Shown here: one piece after another, positions 23,464 through 34,661 of the stretch | How positions within the stretch are numbered: the first letter of the stretch is position 1 | Layout of the letters: every line of letters starts with the position of its first letter | DNA from: Cryptomeria japonica | Taxonomy: Eukaryota; Streptophyta; Pinopsida; Cupressales; Cupressaceae | Length of the DNA: 64,000 bases | Assembly: GCF_030272615.1 (NCBI RefSeq) | Contig: NC_081406.1 | Coordinates: forward strand, 243,655,218 to 243,719,217 | Direction of reading: 5' to 3' | Notes under the pieces: model-generated | Told to the model about the DNA's origin: nothing | Databases searched by the model: none | Seen by the model: only the letters and a program-made list of their open reading frames with translations | Translations under genes and position numbers: made by a program

Positions 23464-23927
23464 TGTGAGATTTTGCCAAGATCAAGAGGCAATGGAAAGC
23501 ACAAATAAGAGAGAACAAAATAGATGATAGAAATAAACTGTATTCTATCAAGATGAAAAATATGATCAACTGGATCATTAAGCATTACATACAATGAATA
23601 TAAGCCTACTTATATAGGCAAGGCTATATGGATATGTGAGCACACAAATATGACATGTTGCTCAATAAGAAACAAGGTTAGGTAGGAAATAGGCGTGGGT
23701 AGGTAGGAGAAACAATATAATAGTCCACATGAGGTGGATCACCCACTGAATGTGGAGTGTAACAACAAGATCAACACCATAAAGGGTGGAATTTATCCTA
23801 CACACGCTATCCCAATGTGGCACAAACACCCAAGTGTCTCATACCCAAACTACTATGAAATGCATTTCCTAAGTAAACTTAAGTATTGTGTAATAATATC
23901 CATGATGAATAATTATTTACACCAACA
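23464..23927 (-). repeat. N 3' LTR
   Basis: 464-bp copy of 27264-27727. It has a TATA-type box on the minus strand (CTATATAAG, 23609-23617). Confidence 0.9.
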
Positions 23928-23934
23928 CCCCCCC

Positions 23935-24579
23935 TTAAGTGCAACTTTAGGGGAATGCACTTAAGCCTAAAATGCAACTAAGCAATGCAAGATGGGTCCC
24001 GGCTACTAGGCCTTGTTAGGTACCCATGTACAAATGAGAATGCATGAAAAACCAATACAATGAAATCTCTCACAAAGTGGGGAAAGAGAGAAAAACCCAA
24101 TGGGAAAAAACCCTTCCCCAAAAGAGAGATGAAAAACTAGATACAAAGAACTCTCATAGAAGTATGTGAAGGACAAAACCCCATGTGAGGAAAAAGTCCC
24201 CCCCATATGAGAGAAGAAGAGAAGCTAGGAAGCCCCCCCTCAATGTGGAATCTGCACCAATGATAGAAGCTTGATGTATGAAGAAACTACTCCATGAATG
24301 TCGAACAACATTCCTCCCCTTAGGAAGAAACAAAACCAAAGGTGTATCCATGAAGTCTCCCCAATCATGAAGGGAAGATGCATGAAGAAAACTCATGATG
24401 AAAGGAATCTTTGAAAACTGCTCAAGTGTCCCCATGTCGATGCTGAAATATACCCTCTCCAAAGGTGGTAAACTGTGCCACACTGCTGAAAAAGGCACTT
24501 CAAGATCTAGTGGAGATGGATGTAGAACATGTCCCAAAGACTCACATGTCTCCTCAAAACATAAAGAGACCTCATCCAA
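23935..24579 (-). other. N 3' untranslated region
   Basis: 645 bases between the end of the coding frame and the purine tract. Open frames here show no family motif and I read it as non-coding. Confidence 0.5.
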
Positions 24580-26430
24580 CTATTGTACATAAGTATCCAC
24601 AATCATATCAACCTCAAAAGAATGATCATGTAGAGAATGAACAAGAGGGTTAGAGTGTGCCCTCGCATCAATCAAAGAAGGATCATCTTCATCAAAGAGA
24701 AGATGAATGTCATCAATGATGTCTCCCAAATTTGTAATGTAGGATTCCACAAACAAACCTGCAATGTCTGTCAAGTAATCATCCCATGAATCTAAAGCTG
24801 GAAGACAATGAATATCCTGCTGCACTGAATCACATGAAGGCAAAACTATCGCACTATCTACATCATCAGGTGCAATAGGTGATGTGATATCAATATGAGG
24901 AGATGAAATACAAGGCTCATTAATGGGATCACATGTGAGAATCCCCATGTTTAAGTGCCCAAAGTTCTCCTCAAAATCTGAACCATCACAAGAAGTGTGA
25001 TCAACATGTGTAGAATCATCAAATGTGAAATCATCATCATCAACAAAATCTAAAAAGGAGTATAACCAAGATGCATGATCAACCACCCCAGTCACAATGA
25101 TAGCTCTAGTCTCCAATTCTCTAATGAAAACTGAATCAAGTGTGAACTCCACAATTCTCTTAGTTGCGCCATGTGTGATTTGATAGATGGAAAGGAGATT
25201 GTTTGTCAAGTGGGGTACACACAACACATTATTGAAGGAGTTATCCCCAATGTCAATAGATCCTTTCCCAATCACATCCATTTATGTATGATTGCCCATC
25301 AAAATTTGTGACATGGTGCAAGGCTCAAATGTAGAGAACATAGACTGCAAAGATGCCATATGATGAGAAGCCCCTGAATCTAGAAGCCATCTCTCTGAAT
25401 CATGACTGATAGTAGCATATAGAGCTTTTCCTTTTCTTGTTCCAAAAGAGTGAGTCTTCCCACTTGTAGAAGCCATGAATGCTTGCCCTTTTCCTTTTGA
25501 ATGTGAGGAAGTGGAAGTTGATGAATCATCCTTCTTGTAGACATTAGGCAAATCAATGTTATGCTTTTTGATGATATGTGTGAGCTCATCAATCTTTTTA
25601 AAATGGCAATGACACTCCTCATGACCAAACTTTTTATAGTAGGCACAAGTAGGTCTCTCCCTCTTTGGTGAGTTATCCCTCTTGGAAGAGGATGAATCTC
25701 CTTGTTGTGGAGAAGATGGTGCTTTGTCCTTAGGCTTTGATTGCCATTTTTTCTTGTTTGAGTTGTCCTTTCCTTGATTTCCTTTGTTCCCTTGATTTTC
25801 CACTAATGCTTGAGACTTAGAAGCCTTAAGAATGCCCATGCTTATCAACTTAGTTTGTTCCATCATCAACATTTCATTGAAAGCATCAAATGTAGGCATT
25901 GTGTAGCTTGAACCCATTATCATCCTATGGGTTTGGAAACTAGAAACAAATGTTGCATATTCTTGTGGAAGCTTGCCTATCAAGTTGAATATCAATTAAG
26001 TATCCTTCTTATCAATGCCACAATCTTTGAGTTGTGCCCTCAACTCATTTGTCTTAGTGACATAATCTTGTATAGTATCAAATTTCTTGGGATCCAACAT
26101 GGTGAGATCACTATCAATCTGATATCCCCTAATCTCATCAACTTGACCATACAAGTCTTGAAACTTTTGCCAAGCATCCTTGATTAGAGTACACTTCTCA
26201 ATATGAAAAATGAGATCCTTAGATACATACTTTCTTAAGGTACCAATTGCTATGATATTTTTAGTGAGCCAATCCAAGTGACCAACTGGATCAACCTTAG
26301 GATTAGCAGGAGCAACAATAGCTCCATCAATGTAATGAGTTAGTCCTTTATCCATAAGTTTACTCCATGCATCAATTTTCCAAGTAGCATAATTATGAGG
26401 AGTTAAGAGAGGAAACTTAGAAGAACCCAT
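24580..26430 (-). pseudogene. N gag-protease with acidic C-terminal tail
   Basis: One frame of ~617 codons broken by two in-frame stops (codons ending near 25996 and 25282). The start chosen is the ATG at 26430 (MGSSKFPLLTPHNYATWK), the usual start of Copia UBN2-type gag; an upstream ATG at 26490 gives an unlikely hydrophobic extension. Next comes a K/S-rich linker (~25830-25680) and a knuckle of the form CX2YX4HX4C near 25650-25590, in which the second Cys is Tyr. The protease site WLLDSGASHHM (~25390-25355) follows, then VLCVPHLTNNLLS. A ~150-residue D/S-rich acidic tail ends at 24580. Integrase, RT and RNase H are absent. Known role: particle and cleavage proteins. The tail's role is unknown. 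Confidence 0.85.
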
Positions 26431-27250
26431 AACAACAAAAAGGAAGGAACACAAGAGCACAAAAGCACAAGAGACACCCCCCAAATTCACTCAATCAAAG
26501 TACCCCCCCCCCCCAAAAAAAAGATGATTTTGGCACTTTATATGTAGCGCATGTACAATAGGCCACTTGCAAAACAAGGCAAAGTGGACTTCTGATTTCA
26601 ATTTACAACTTCTCAAAATGAGATCTAAGAGACTTCAACAAATACTGCTAGTGATCTAAACTGAGATCCAAGCAAAATGCAAGTACCAAATATGCCAAAA
26701 ATGGCCAAATAATGAAAGTATAATTTCTACTTAAAATTACTGCAAATGAATGGCAGATTATGAAAGTAGATGAAAAAATATGCACTTTCAAAAAAAATGG
26801 CACCTGAAAAGGAGTCCATATGAGCCCAAATGAAGCCTCCAAAGTTGTAAAAATTGGGATTTCACGATTTTTGAAAAACCTGTATCCGAGAAATAGAAAA
26901 ATACTGCACCATTGTACATATCACGAAATTCTACCCCAAAACAAAAAAATTGCTTGAAAAAAGGAGTTTGGATGAGTGAGATATCGCTATTTGAAAATCG
27001 TCTGCAAAATTATAATTTCTAGAAAATTTCCATTGCAGCTTCAAACTTCAAATGCCTCTAGATTTGGCCTCCGAAGTCCGATTTGGATGAAAAAAAAGAC
27101 AAAAATAACTTTCTTGGACCTCATCAATCCAATGGTAATCTCAGATTTGATCCATCAAGCTTCAATAATAACCTGCAATAGAAAGATCCAAAATGCAAAC
27201 CCCAAATAACATCAAATTTCTCTCAATTGGCAAACCAATGACACTCTAAT
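26431..27250 (-). other. N leader
   Basis: About 820 bases between primer site and gag start, with no supported ORF. A run of C and A residues (about 26504-26522) is probably slippage-prone. Confidence 0.55.
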
Positions 27251-27263
27251 GGCTCTGATACCA
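27251..27263 (-). other. N primer-binding site
   Basis: Minus-strand TGGTATCAGAGCC immediately adjacent to the 5' LTR, complementary to initiator Met tRNA. Confidence 0.9.
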
Positions 27264-27727
27264 TGTGAGATTTTGCCAAGATCAAGAGGCAATGGAAAGC
27301 ACAAATAAGAGAGAGAAAAATAGATGATAGAAATAAACTGTATTCTATCAAGATGAAAAATATGATCAACTGGATCATTAAGCATTACATACAATGAATA
27401 TAAGTCTACTTATATAGGCAAAGCTATATGGATATGTGAGCACACAAACATGACATGTGGCTCAATAAGAAACAAGGGTAGGTAGGAAATAGGCATGGGT
27501 AGGTAGGAGAAACAATATAATAGTCCACATGAGGTGGATCACCCATTGAATGTGGAGTGTAACAACAAGATCAACACCATAAAGGGTGGAATTTCTCCTA
27601 CACACACTATCCCAATGTGGCCCAAACACCCAAGTGTCTCATACCCAAACTACTATGAAATGCATTTCCTAAGTAAACTTAAGTATAGTGTAATAATATC
27701 CATGATGAATAATTATTTACACCAACA
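27264..27727 (-). repeat. N 5' LTR
   Basis: 464 bp, matches 23464-23927. TATA-type CTATATAAG-like box on the minus strand at 27409-27417. Confidence 0.9.
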
Positions 27728-27809
27728 AATTCTACCATATGAATGTCCAAACTTTGGATTGAGATTTCAATTAGAGGTATTATTATTGTCATTATAGTTG
27801 GGGTAGACA
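27728..27809 (+). repeat. S1: solo LTR, right part
   Basis: Last 82 bp of the solo LTR, ending GTAGACA, followed by CCCAC (27810-27814), which matches the copy at 22289-22293. Confidence 0.7.
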
Positions 27810-27814
27810 CCCAC

Positions 27815-27948
27815 AGGCCCTCAAAGTGAAGCTAAAGGACCCAAAAGATGATGTGGTGGTGAGGGAAAAGCCAAAACCAACAACCCACGTGCCCATATCA
27901 TAACAATGAGGAGCCTAAAAGGAATGCAGGGCTGTGGGAGCTAGAAAA
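27815..27948 (-). repeat. Minisatellite, right part
   Basis: Two further diverged units of the same ~73-bp repeat as 21895-22293 (CCTTTTAGG near 27920 and TCTTTTGGG near 27845 on the minus strand, with GGGCACGTGGG between). This confirms that S1 split one array. Confidence 0.65.
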
Positions 27949-29120
27949 TGATGAATACTAAGAGGGGGGGGGGGGGTGAATTAGTATGCCAAAAATCACT
28001 GCACTAAAACACTTACATAGTCTAAAGATAAACCGGTAAAGCAGTCTAATAGTCAGACCAGTTACCACACAAGAAAACCAAAATGTGAATAAAGCATTCA
28101 CCCACAAAAGCAATACAACCATAACACAGGATATTTGACGTGGAAACCCAACTGGGAAAAACCACGATGAGATGGAACTCACAAGTCACTATCTACAGAA
28201 TAGAAATCAGACTGGTTAAGGTCAGACTGGTTAAGGTCTTACAATGTTCTTCACCAGAATCGATCCTGTTAGGAATCTCAATCTTTGTTAGGAGATAAGT
28301 CTGATTAAAGACTACCTTGTTAGAGGATTTTAGATTCACATGTGTGAACCACCTTGTTAGAGGATTTTACAAAGGCTTTGAGGCCTACCCGGTTAAGGGC
28401 TACAGGCTTGTCAAAGATGTGAGTAATCAACAAGTGTTTGATCTATTTGATAGCACAAACTGCTTGGTTAGATCCAGTATTGCTTATAGCTAATGCATTC
28501 CAGCATTACTTCAATCTTCTCTATCTCTCTCATAGTTACAACTTGATCTTATCAGATAAGATCATTCTCAACCTCCAGCTTAAAACCCTAGCACCACATT
28601 AACCCTTTCAGCAACAACTTAAAACCCTAGACATGATGTTCTTTTAAAGGAATCTGATTTCATGTCAGTCCAATAGGATTACATTACAATTTCCTAGGTT
28701 CAATGCATCTAGACATACTCAGTAACACGACACAGAAAGCACCGTCAATGTGTCGGCACCGTCAAACAATCGATGGATTGGTAACTCATCACAAAATGTC
28801 GATTGGTAACTCATCATAGAGTATTACTGGTTCATACAAAATATCGGTTCCCAGTTTGTCAAAAATGAAGACTGGTGAGAATGTGTTGTGCCACTTTGCT
28901 CCCTCGTGTCACTTGGGATCTACGAACTGCTTGGGGTCGACATGCAGCTTCAAACCAGGAAACACATTCTGCAAAATCACCACTAGTCTAAAGACTAGTA
29001 AACAACATACCAATTGGAACAAATATTGGTTGAGCACAAGCTCATACACATAAAGGGGATCTCAATACAAGCGTGCGTCCCTCAATGAAAATCACACCAT
29101 AAACAACAAAAATGCCAACA
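27949..29120 (-). repeat. E2 3' LTR
   Basis: 1172-bp copy of 34662-35828, longer chiefly in the G run near its start (27961-27976), with a small number of substitutions. Confidence 0.92.
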
Positions 29121-29702
29121 ATCTCCCCATTTGGCATTGATGGCAACACTTAGGAAAATAAAAATTTTGACATCTAAGTGTTTTACAACAAAAACTTGCC
29201 ATTAACAAAATTGTTCCCCCTGAGTATATACACTATCCCTTAATTAACACAGTGTATAGCAATTTTGCATACAGAGCATAATTATTGAGACATCAGAGCA
29301 TATAGCATATATCAAAGCATATATCAAAATGTCAAAACCAGATATTTCTCCCCCTGTGTTCGAAAGATCAAAATTTTATAACCAAAAACCAGATATACAA
29401 CCAAAAACCAGATATACCACTTCTCCCCCTTTGCCAACAATGACAAAGTACCACTGAATAACCCTGTTTCCATATATATATATAAAAGTTTATGACAATA
29501 ATGAATAATACTTGTCAAAAACCGATTTATAGTCCTACAAAAATTGTTTCATGGATAGAGACCAGGTCTCAAGTAGGGAGGTTGCCACTTCCTTCTCTGT
29601 CTACATCTGGGATACCTGTTCTTCCATGGCATCTACTGTGCTCAGTTCCTTTGTGACTATCAAGGCATCTAGGTTTAGATAACACTTCTGAAGAATTTGC
29701 AG
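29121..29702 (-). other. E2 3' region with repeated purine tracts
   Basis: Adjacent to the LTR is the tract AAATGGGGAGAT (minus). Two further tracts of the same kind occur upstream: GGCAAAGGGGGAGAAG near 29420-29435 and CAGGGGGAGAAA near 29345-29356. Short repeats with CCAAAAACCAGATATAC (29380-29420) and ATATCAAAGCATAT lie between. No ORF is supported. Confidence 0.7.
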
Positions 29703-32700
29703 TCATGGAAGTAATACTAGTTGAAGCTTTTGCAAATCCCTAGACCGTGCACTGATCTCTTGCTCCATCTTGGCTGACTGGATCTGGAATCGGTGAATGG
29801 TTTGCCCATATGCTGCAAAGGAATCATAAGGTGTCTTAAATGTGCCCAAGTAGGACTGTAAGTCTGTTTGAAGCTTTTGCTTCTTGGCTAGCACATCATC
29901 ACAGAACAGATGAGGTTGACAGATTTTGTTGAGTAGCAAGTTTCCCTCATCTAAGGCATTCCTTATGTCCTTTTGATCTTTCAGCAGTTCAGTCCTAAGC
30001 TCATTCATCTTTTTCACTAGAGCAAGATTAAGAGCCTTTTGGTGCTCTTTCTTTACATTGGCCTCTGCTGCTTCTTCCAGACTCTACACCTGATCATCCA
30101 CTATAGTACATAGAAGCTTGAGCTGTGCTAGTAATGATTCAGTGTTAGGAAGATTAGTATCAGGGATTAAACCGGTAAGTGTGTCTACAGCCGCCTGAAT
30201 AATATCTTGTTCCCTTTTCTTGTGAATGACTTCAAGGTGCTCTTGGGTAACCTTGATGCTCTGCATAAGCTCAGACTCACTTGCAGATTGGAGATCAATA
30301 GGACTTGAGATAGCAGCCAGTTTGGCTTGGCTTCCGATTGCCTTAGGAGTCTCCATTTATGTGCTCTTCATTGCTTTAGCTGTCTTGTCTACTTCTTCCT
30401 TCTTTTTCCTCTCCTTCTCTTCTTTCTCTTTCTCTTCTCTCTTTTTCTTCTCTTCCTCTTCCATCTTTTTCTTGTCTTCCTCTTCTTTCTACTTCTACCT
30501 TCTTCTTTGCTTCCTCTTCCTTCTTCTTCTGTGCTTCCTCTTCCTTCTTCTTTTGTTCTTCCTCTTCCTTCTTCTTCTTCTCTTCCGCTTCCTTCTTCTT
30601 CTTCTCTTCCTCTTCCTTCTTCTTCCTCTCTTCTTCTTCCTTCTTCTTCTTTTCTTCTTCTTCCTTCTTTCTCTTTTCTTCCTTATCCTCTTCTTCTTTC
30701 TTTTTCCTATCATCTTCTTGCTTCTTCTTTTCTTCATCTTTTTGTTTCTCCTCTTCCTCTTTTCTCTTCTCTTCCTCTTTCTTCTTTTTCTCATCTTCAT
30801 CCCTCTTCTTCTTCTCTTCCTATTCCTTTGTCGCTTGTTGTGTGTCCTCAGCTTGTTCACCACCTTGATCAGCTTGATGCCCCTGTTCAGTTCCCTCAGA
30901 AGGTATGTCTTGAGTGACATCTTCTACATCCAGAGCATCGACATCGATAGTGTTGATTGGTTCTTCCACCAGGTTACCTTCCTCATCAAAAACTTCATCC
31001 AGTTTAGAAATAACCAGTTCTTTTTTCACTTGGAGGTTGGCCATTCATGCTTTGTGAGAGTTGATAGCATGAGCCATATGCTGATGAGTATCTTTTTCAA
31101 CATCGTCAATTCTCCCCTCCAACAACTAGAGTCTTCTTCTTCTTGTGAAGAAGAGACCTTTATTTTGATCCAGGGCATCAAATAATTCTGAATTTGAGAG
31201 TTCAGGAAAGTATTGTGAAAAGACTTTCTCCCTAATCTCCTATTCTTTTTCAATGGCAATGCACCATTTATTATCTAATGCTTTAAATAATGAATCCGGT
31301 GTTTGAGATTTAATCTCTGATGGTGACTGGTCATTTTTACACAAATAAAGAATGATTTCCTATAGTACTTCATCTTTCTCCTCACTATTAAATTCATCAT
31401 AATAGTCTACTAAATCATGAAGTAATTTTCTCCTAATATTTTTTACTGTTCTTTGACAATGTGTCAAAGGTTTGTATGAGGAGATATCAATATTTACCGA
31501 TGCGGACGTTGCCGGTTCATTCTTCTTCATCTTCTTTGTCTGTCTGGCCTTCTTTGGCTTTTCATCAGACTCGGTCTCTTCAGAGTCCAGTTCATTTGTC
31601 TTAGTCTTCCTCTTTCTTTTGAAGACTTTTGCCGGTGTTACCTCTGGTTTCTTCTTTGTCGGTGACCGCTTGGTCACTCTTGGAGTTGCAGTGGTAGCCG
31701 GTGCCGATGCTGTAGGCACTGCTTTGGCTTTCTTAGCTGCTGGTTCTTTTCCTTTCTTCACTGATGGTTCTTCAGTCAGTGCAATCCTCTCCAAGTAAGT
31801 TCCGGTCCTTTTAGCCTTTGGATCAAGAGGCGAGGCAATAAGGGTTGAGGCATACCCTTTTAGCATGTCATACATAACCTCATAGCCCATTGGCTCCACT
31901 TCCTCCATTCTAGGCTCAATAGCCTCCATTAAACATTTGTCCACCTGAATAGTGAAATAGATGTCATCTTCATATTTCTTTACTATATCACCTGAGATCC
32001 TTATCCTCTAGCTCATCTTCCTTCTGAACTCATCAAAATATTTGTTTAGTACATCAGGGTAACCGGTTCCGATAGCTTGTATGCTTTCCTTGATCTGTTT
32101 GGTTACCGGTTGGTCAGGAGACCATTGGACATCTCCTACTCTAGGAAAGTGGCCTTGGAAATAGAAGAACAACCCTATCAGTAGTTGCCCAAACTTAAAA
32201 TTCAATGCATTGTCTTGTTTGATCACCTTTAGATTCAACAGGAGTTGCCTCTGTATGCTGGTGCATAAGTCAAAAGATCCATCCTCTTTGATCATCCGAT
32301 AAGCAACATTTACCGCTGCAGCCGATACAAAATTAATCCTGCTGGCTGAAAATGTTCTGTATCCTATCACCATGCAGGTGTATTTCACCAAATCATCCTT
32401 GATAGGATTAACCGTCATACCTCGTGAGTCACTTGTTGAACTAGTGAGCTTGGTCATATCGGTTTTGCTTACCTTTCTGAGGGTTGGCACTTCCTCTATG
32501 TTGCAAAAACTGGTGACTGCATGAATTGCCTGAGATGTGATATCATGTGTCCTCTCCAAGTACATCTTGTCACCATGGACTCTGCTCAAGATGATCCTAA
32601 TGTGATCCTCCGTGAAGTCTTCCAGAAAATATACTGCATTATGGAGTTTCTTCTTCTCTAGAATGCGAAACTCTAGTTTGATCTTTTTGTCTTTGCTGCA

Positions 32701-32892
32701 AAACAAACCTAACTGAGTGTGAATAGCTAAAGACCCTAGGTCTTCTATTTTGCAGTCAATATAATCAGAAATTTCCTCTTCAACTATGACTCTAGCTGGA
32801 ACTTGTGATAAAGCATTATATTTGCACTTCCTCTAAATAAAACTTTATGACTCTATGGACGTACTCAAACTGGTATGAGATGCGGAAGCCAT
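29703..32892 (-). pseudogene. E2 ORF2: conserved unknown protein, homologous to E1 ORF2
   Basis: Start chosen at ATG 32892, in frame with the best block (32706-32008) though two stops intervene near 32847 and 32835. The block shares with E1 SRVHGDKMYLE, DSRGM, VIGYRTFSASRINFV, LNFKFGQLLIGLFFYFQ and QPVTKQI. A single in-frame stop (32008) separates it from 31944-31360, with KKYEDDI just before, PMGYEVM, and a K/R/T-rich linker. A second homologous block near 31310-31210 (ALDNKW, EIREKV) follows. Next comes a ~140-residue tract of almost only K, E and R (30830-30390), then helical segments 30356-30084 and 30017-29703. Length ~1060 codons. No nuclease, RT, protease or membrane segment is visible. 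Function unknown. Confidence 0.7.
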
Positions 32893-33421
32893 TGTAGAGT
32901 ATTTCAAGAACACAAAAAATACCTTTCAAATGCAAATTTACGGCTTCCTGATTCTGCTTTACTCCACTCTCCGTTAGTTGCCAAATCACCACTTTGTGTT
33001 CTCCACTACCGCTTGCAAACTGGATTTGAATCTCTTTCAAGGTTTGTCAATTTCTTGAAATCTAAGCTCAAATCGCCTTTTCTTCACTTTGCACTTGAAA
33101 ACTTCTCTTCGCTCGAAATCAAATAGTGAGAAATGATTTGAAAAATGCTTTTATACATGTCTCTCACCTATCACCATTAATGCTCCTCTATTAGGGCGTA
33201 AACCCTAATTTTCCTTTTTATCGTTTCCAATTTTCTGCCCAGCAACAGGTATCACATACCGGTTAAGGTCTTTTACCGGTGTAAACCGGGGGTTTGAAAG
33301 CATTTCACCATTTTCTCCCCCTAAGCCTTTAAGGCTTAGTTTGTCGGTTTCGATATTTCCACACTAGGTGTAGAAATCGGTTCCTCTTCCGACATTGTTA
33401 GTTTCTTCCTCCATGTTTTCT

Positions 33422-34611
33422 TTATGTCCCCTTGAACTTTTTCAACATCGATTTATCCTTCCTGAGTGACCAGTATATCATCAGATATACTTTTTTTGCT
33501 TCTGCAGAATCTTGCAATGTGACCCGGTTTGTTGCAGTGATAGCAAACAAGTCCAGATGCTCTCCAAGGTCCATTGTACATGTTTCCATTCTTCCTTCTG
33601 CATGTTGCAATAGTGTGACCATGATCATGACAGATCATACAACTTTCTCTCCATCCGATTGCCGCTTGATGGCCACCGCTTCTTGACTAATGATTGAAGA
33701 CATTAAACCGGTTGTGGTTCCGGTTCACAAAAGGTTCAGGACTAGTTCCTTGGGTCCTCTAAGGATATCTTCTTGTATTATCCATCACAGACCTGCATTC
33801 AAATGCTCTATGCCCAAACTTGTTGCATGCATAACAATGACAATTGAACTTATTGGATCTAGGTACATTGTTGATAAATATAGAAAATTATTGTATGCTT
33901 TGCTCCTACACACATTGGCAGTGTGTCCTTCTTAAGACAGTTAAAGCAAACAGGTTTGAATTTTTGCTTACCTTTTCCGTTGAGTGCCGGTTGCTTCTTT
34001 GATGCTTTAGCATTTGTTCTTGAGGATTCTCCTTCCTCATGTCTATAGAAACCAAGACCATTGGTATTCTTTGCCGGTCTAGATGACTCAAGCTTTTGCT
34101 CTAGCTTGACAGTACTTTTGCCAAACTTAGCCAGTATTTCCTTTGACTCAAAGAGTTCTTTAGAAATAGTAGTGTTTGTCTCCATTAGACTTGAATTTTT
34201 AGAGATGACAGTGCTCAGTTCTCCTTGCACGTCTTCCTTTTCCATTCTGCTCTCATGGAGGCGAGCAGTCAGTGCATTAATCTCTTGTTTCAACTTGGAG
34301 ATCTCACGATCTCTATCCTTTATCCGATCTTTAGCTTTTCTCTAGTTCTCAAGCTCTTGACTAAACCAAATAGTCAATCCTTCCAACTCCTTTCTTAGAT
34401 TGGAGTTTGAATCATTCAGCTTATTTACTTTGGTAATCATGGCTTCCATGTTAGCTTCATCTTCAGAACTACTTTCAGATAGTTCCATCAACTTTTCTGC
34501 ATGTTCTCTCCTTTTTACTTGAGATGCCTTGTATTTGACCATAAGATCATCATAGGCTTGCTCAGACTTAGTGAGTCATTGAGTAAGTTCCCTCATGGTG
34601 TATTCCCCCAT
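33422..34611 (-). pseudogene. E2 gag-like protein: coiled coil plus zinc knuckles
   Basis: Start likely at ATG 34611 (MGEYTMREL), about 50 bases from the LTR. The N-terminal ~230 codons are E/K/L/S-rich with heptad spacing (34542-34090), predicting a coiled coil. A K/S/G linker leads to four CX2CX4HX4C knuckles: a frameshifted one near 33945-33904 (CFNCLKK...), 33836-33795 (CYACNKFGHRAFEC), 33641-33600 (CMICHDHGHTIATC) and 33545-33504 (CYHCNKPGHIARFC). Stops (for example near 34343) and frameshifts break it. The knuckles imply nucleic-acid binding; the coiled coil could replace the capsid fold as assembly module (inference). Confidence 0.75.
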
Positions 34612-34646
34612 ATCTCTTTCCAAGTGGTTAAACTTATAGAAAGGTA

Positions 34647-34659
34647 GGCTCTGATACCA
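34647..34659 (-). other. E2 primer-binding site
   Basis: Minus-strand TGGTATCAGAGCC two bases from the 5' LTR; initiator Met tRNA type, as in E1, N and the TRIM. Confidence 0.9.
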
Positions 34660-34661
34660 AT

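Larger units (their letters stand above)
23464..27727 (-). mobile_element. N: non-autonomous Copia element (gag-protease only)
   Basis: 464-bp LTRs at 27264-27727 (5') and 23464-23927 (3'), about 97% alike. On the minus strand they start TGTTGGTGTAAATAATT and end CTCACA. The primer site TGGTATCAGAGCC lies next to the 5' LTR, and a purine tract of seven G ends at the 3' LTR (23928-23934). The flanks read AACTT and AATTC, so the target duplication is eroded or lost. The 3.3-kb interior encodes gag and protease and then a tail with no integrase, RT or RNase H. It lies within solo LTR S1. Confidence 0.88.

Noticed and set aside
23734-23964. Conserved-looking ORF seen twice (also 27534-27797)
   Set aside because: It is inside both LTRs of N; duplication reflects the LTR pair, not a gene.
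23459-27732. Clean target duplication for N
   Set aside because: Flanks AACTT and AATTC differ at two positions, so it is too weak to claim.
30226-31185. 319-aa plus-strand ORF rich in F, L and S
   Set aside because: It is the antisense of the K/E/R-rich linker of E2 ORF2; the composition follows from the purine tract.
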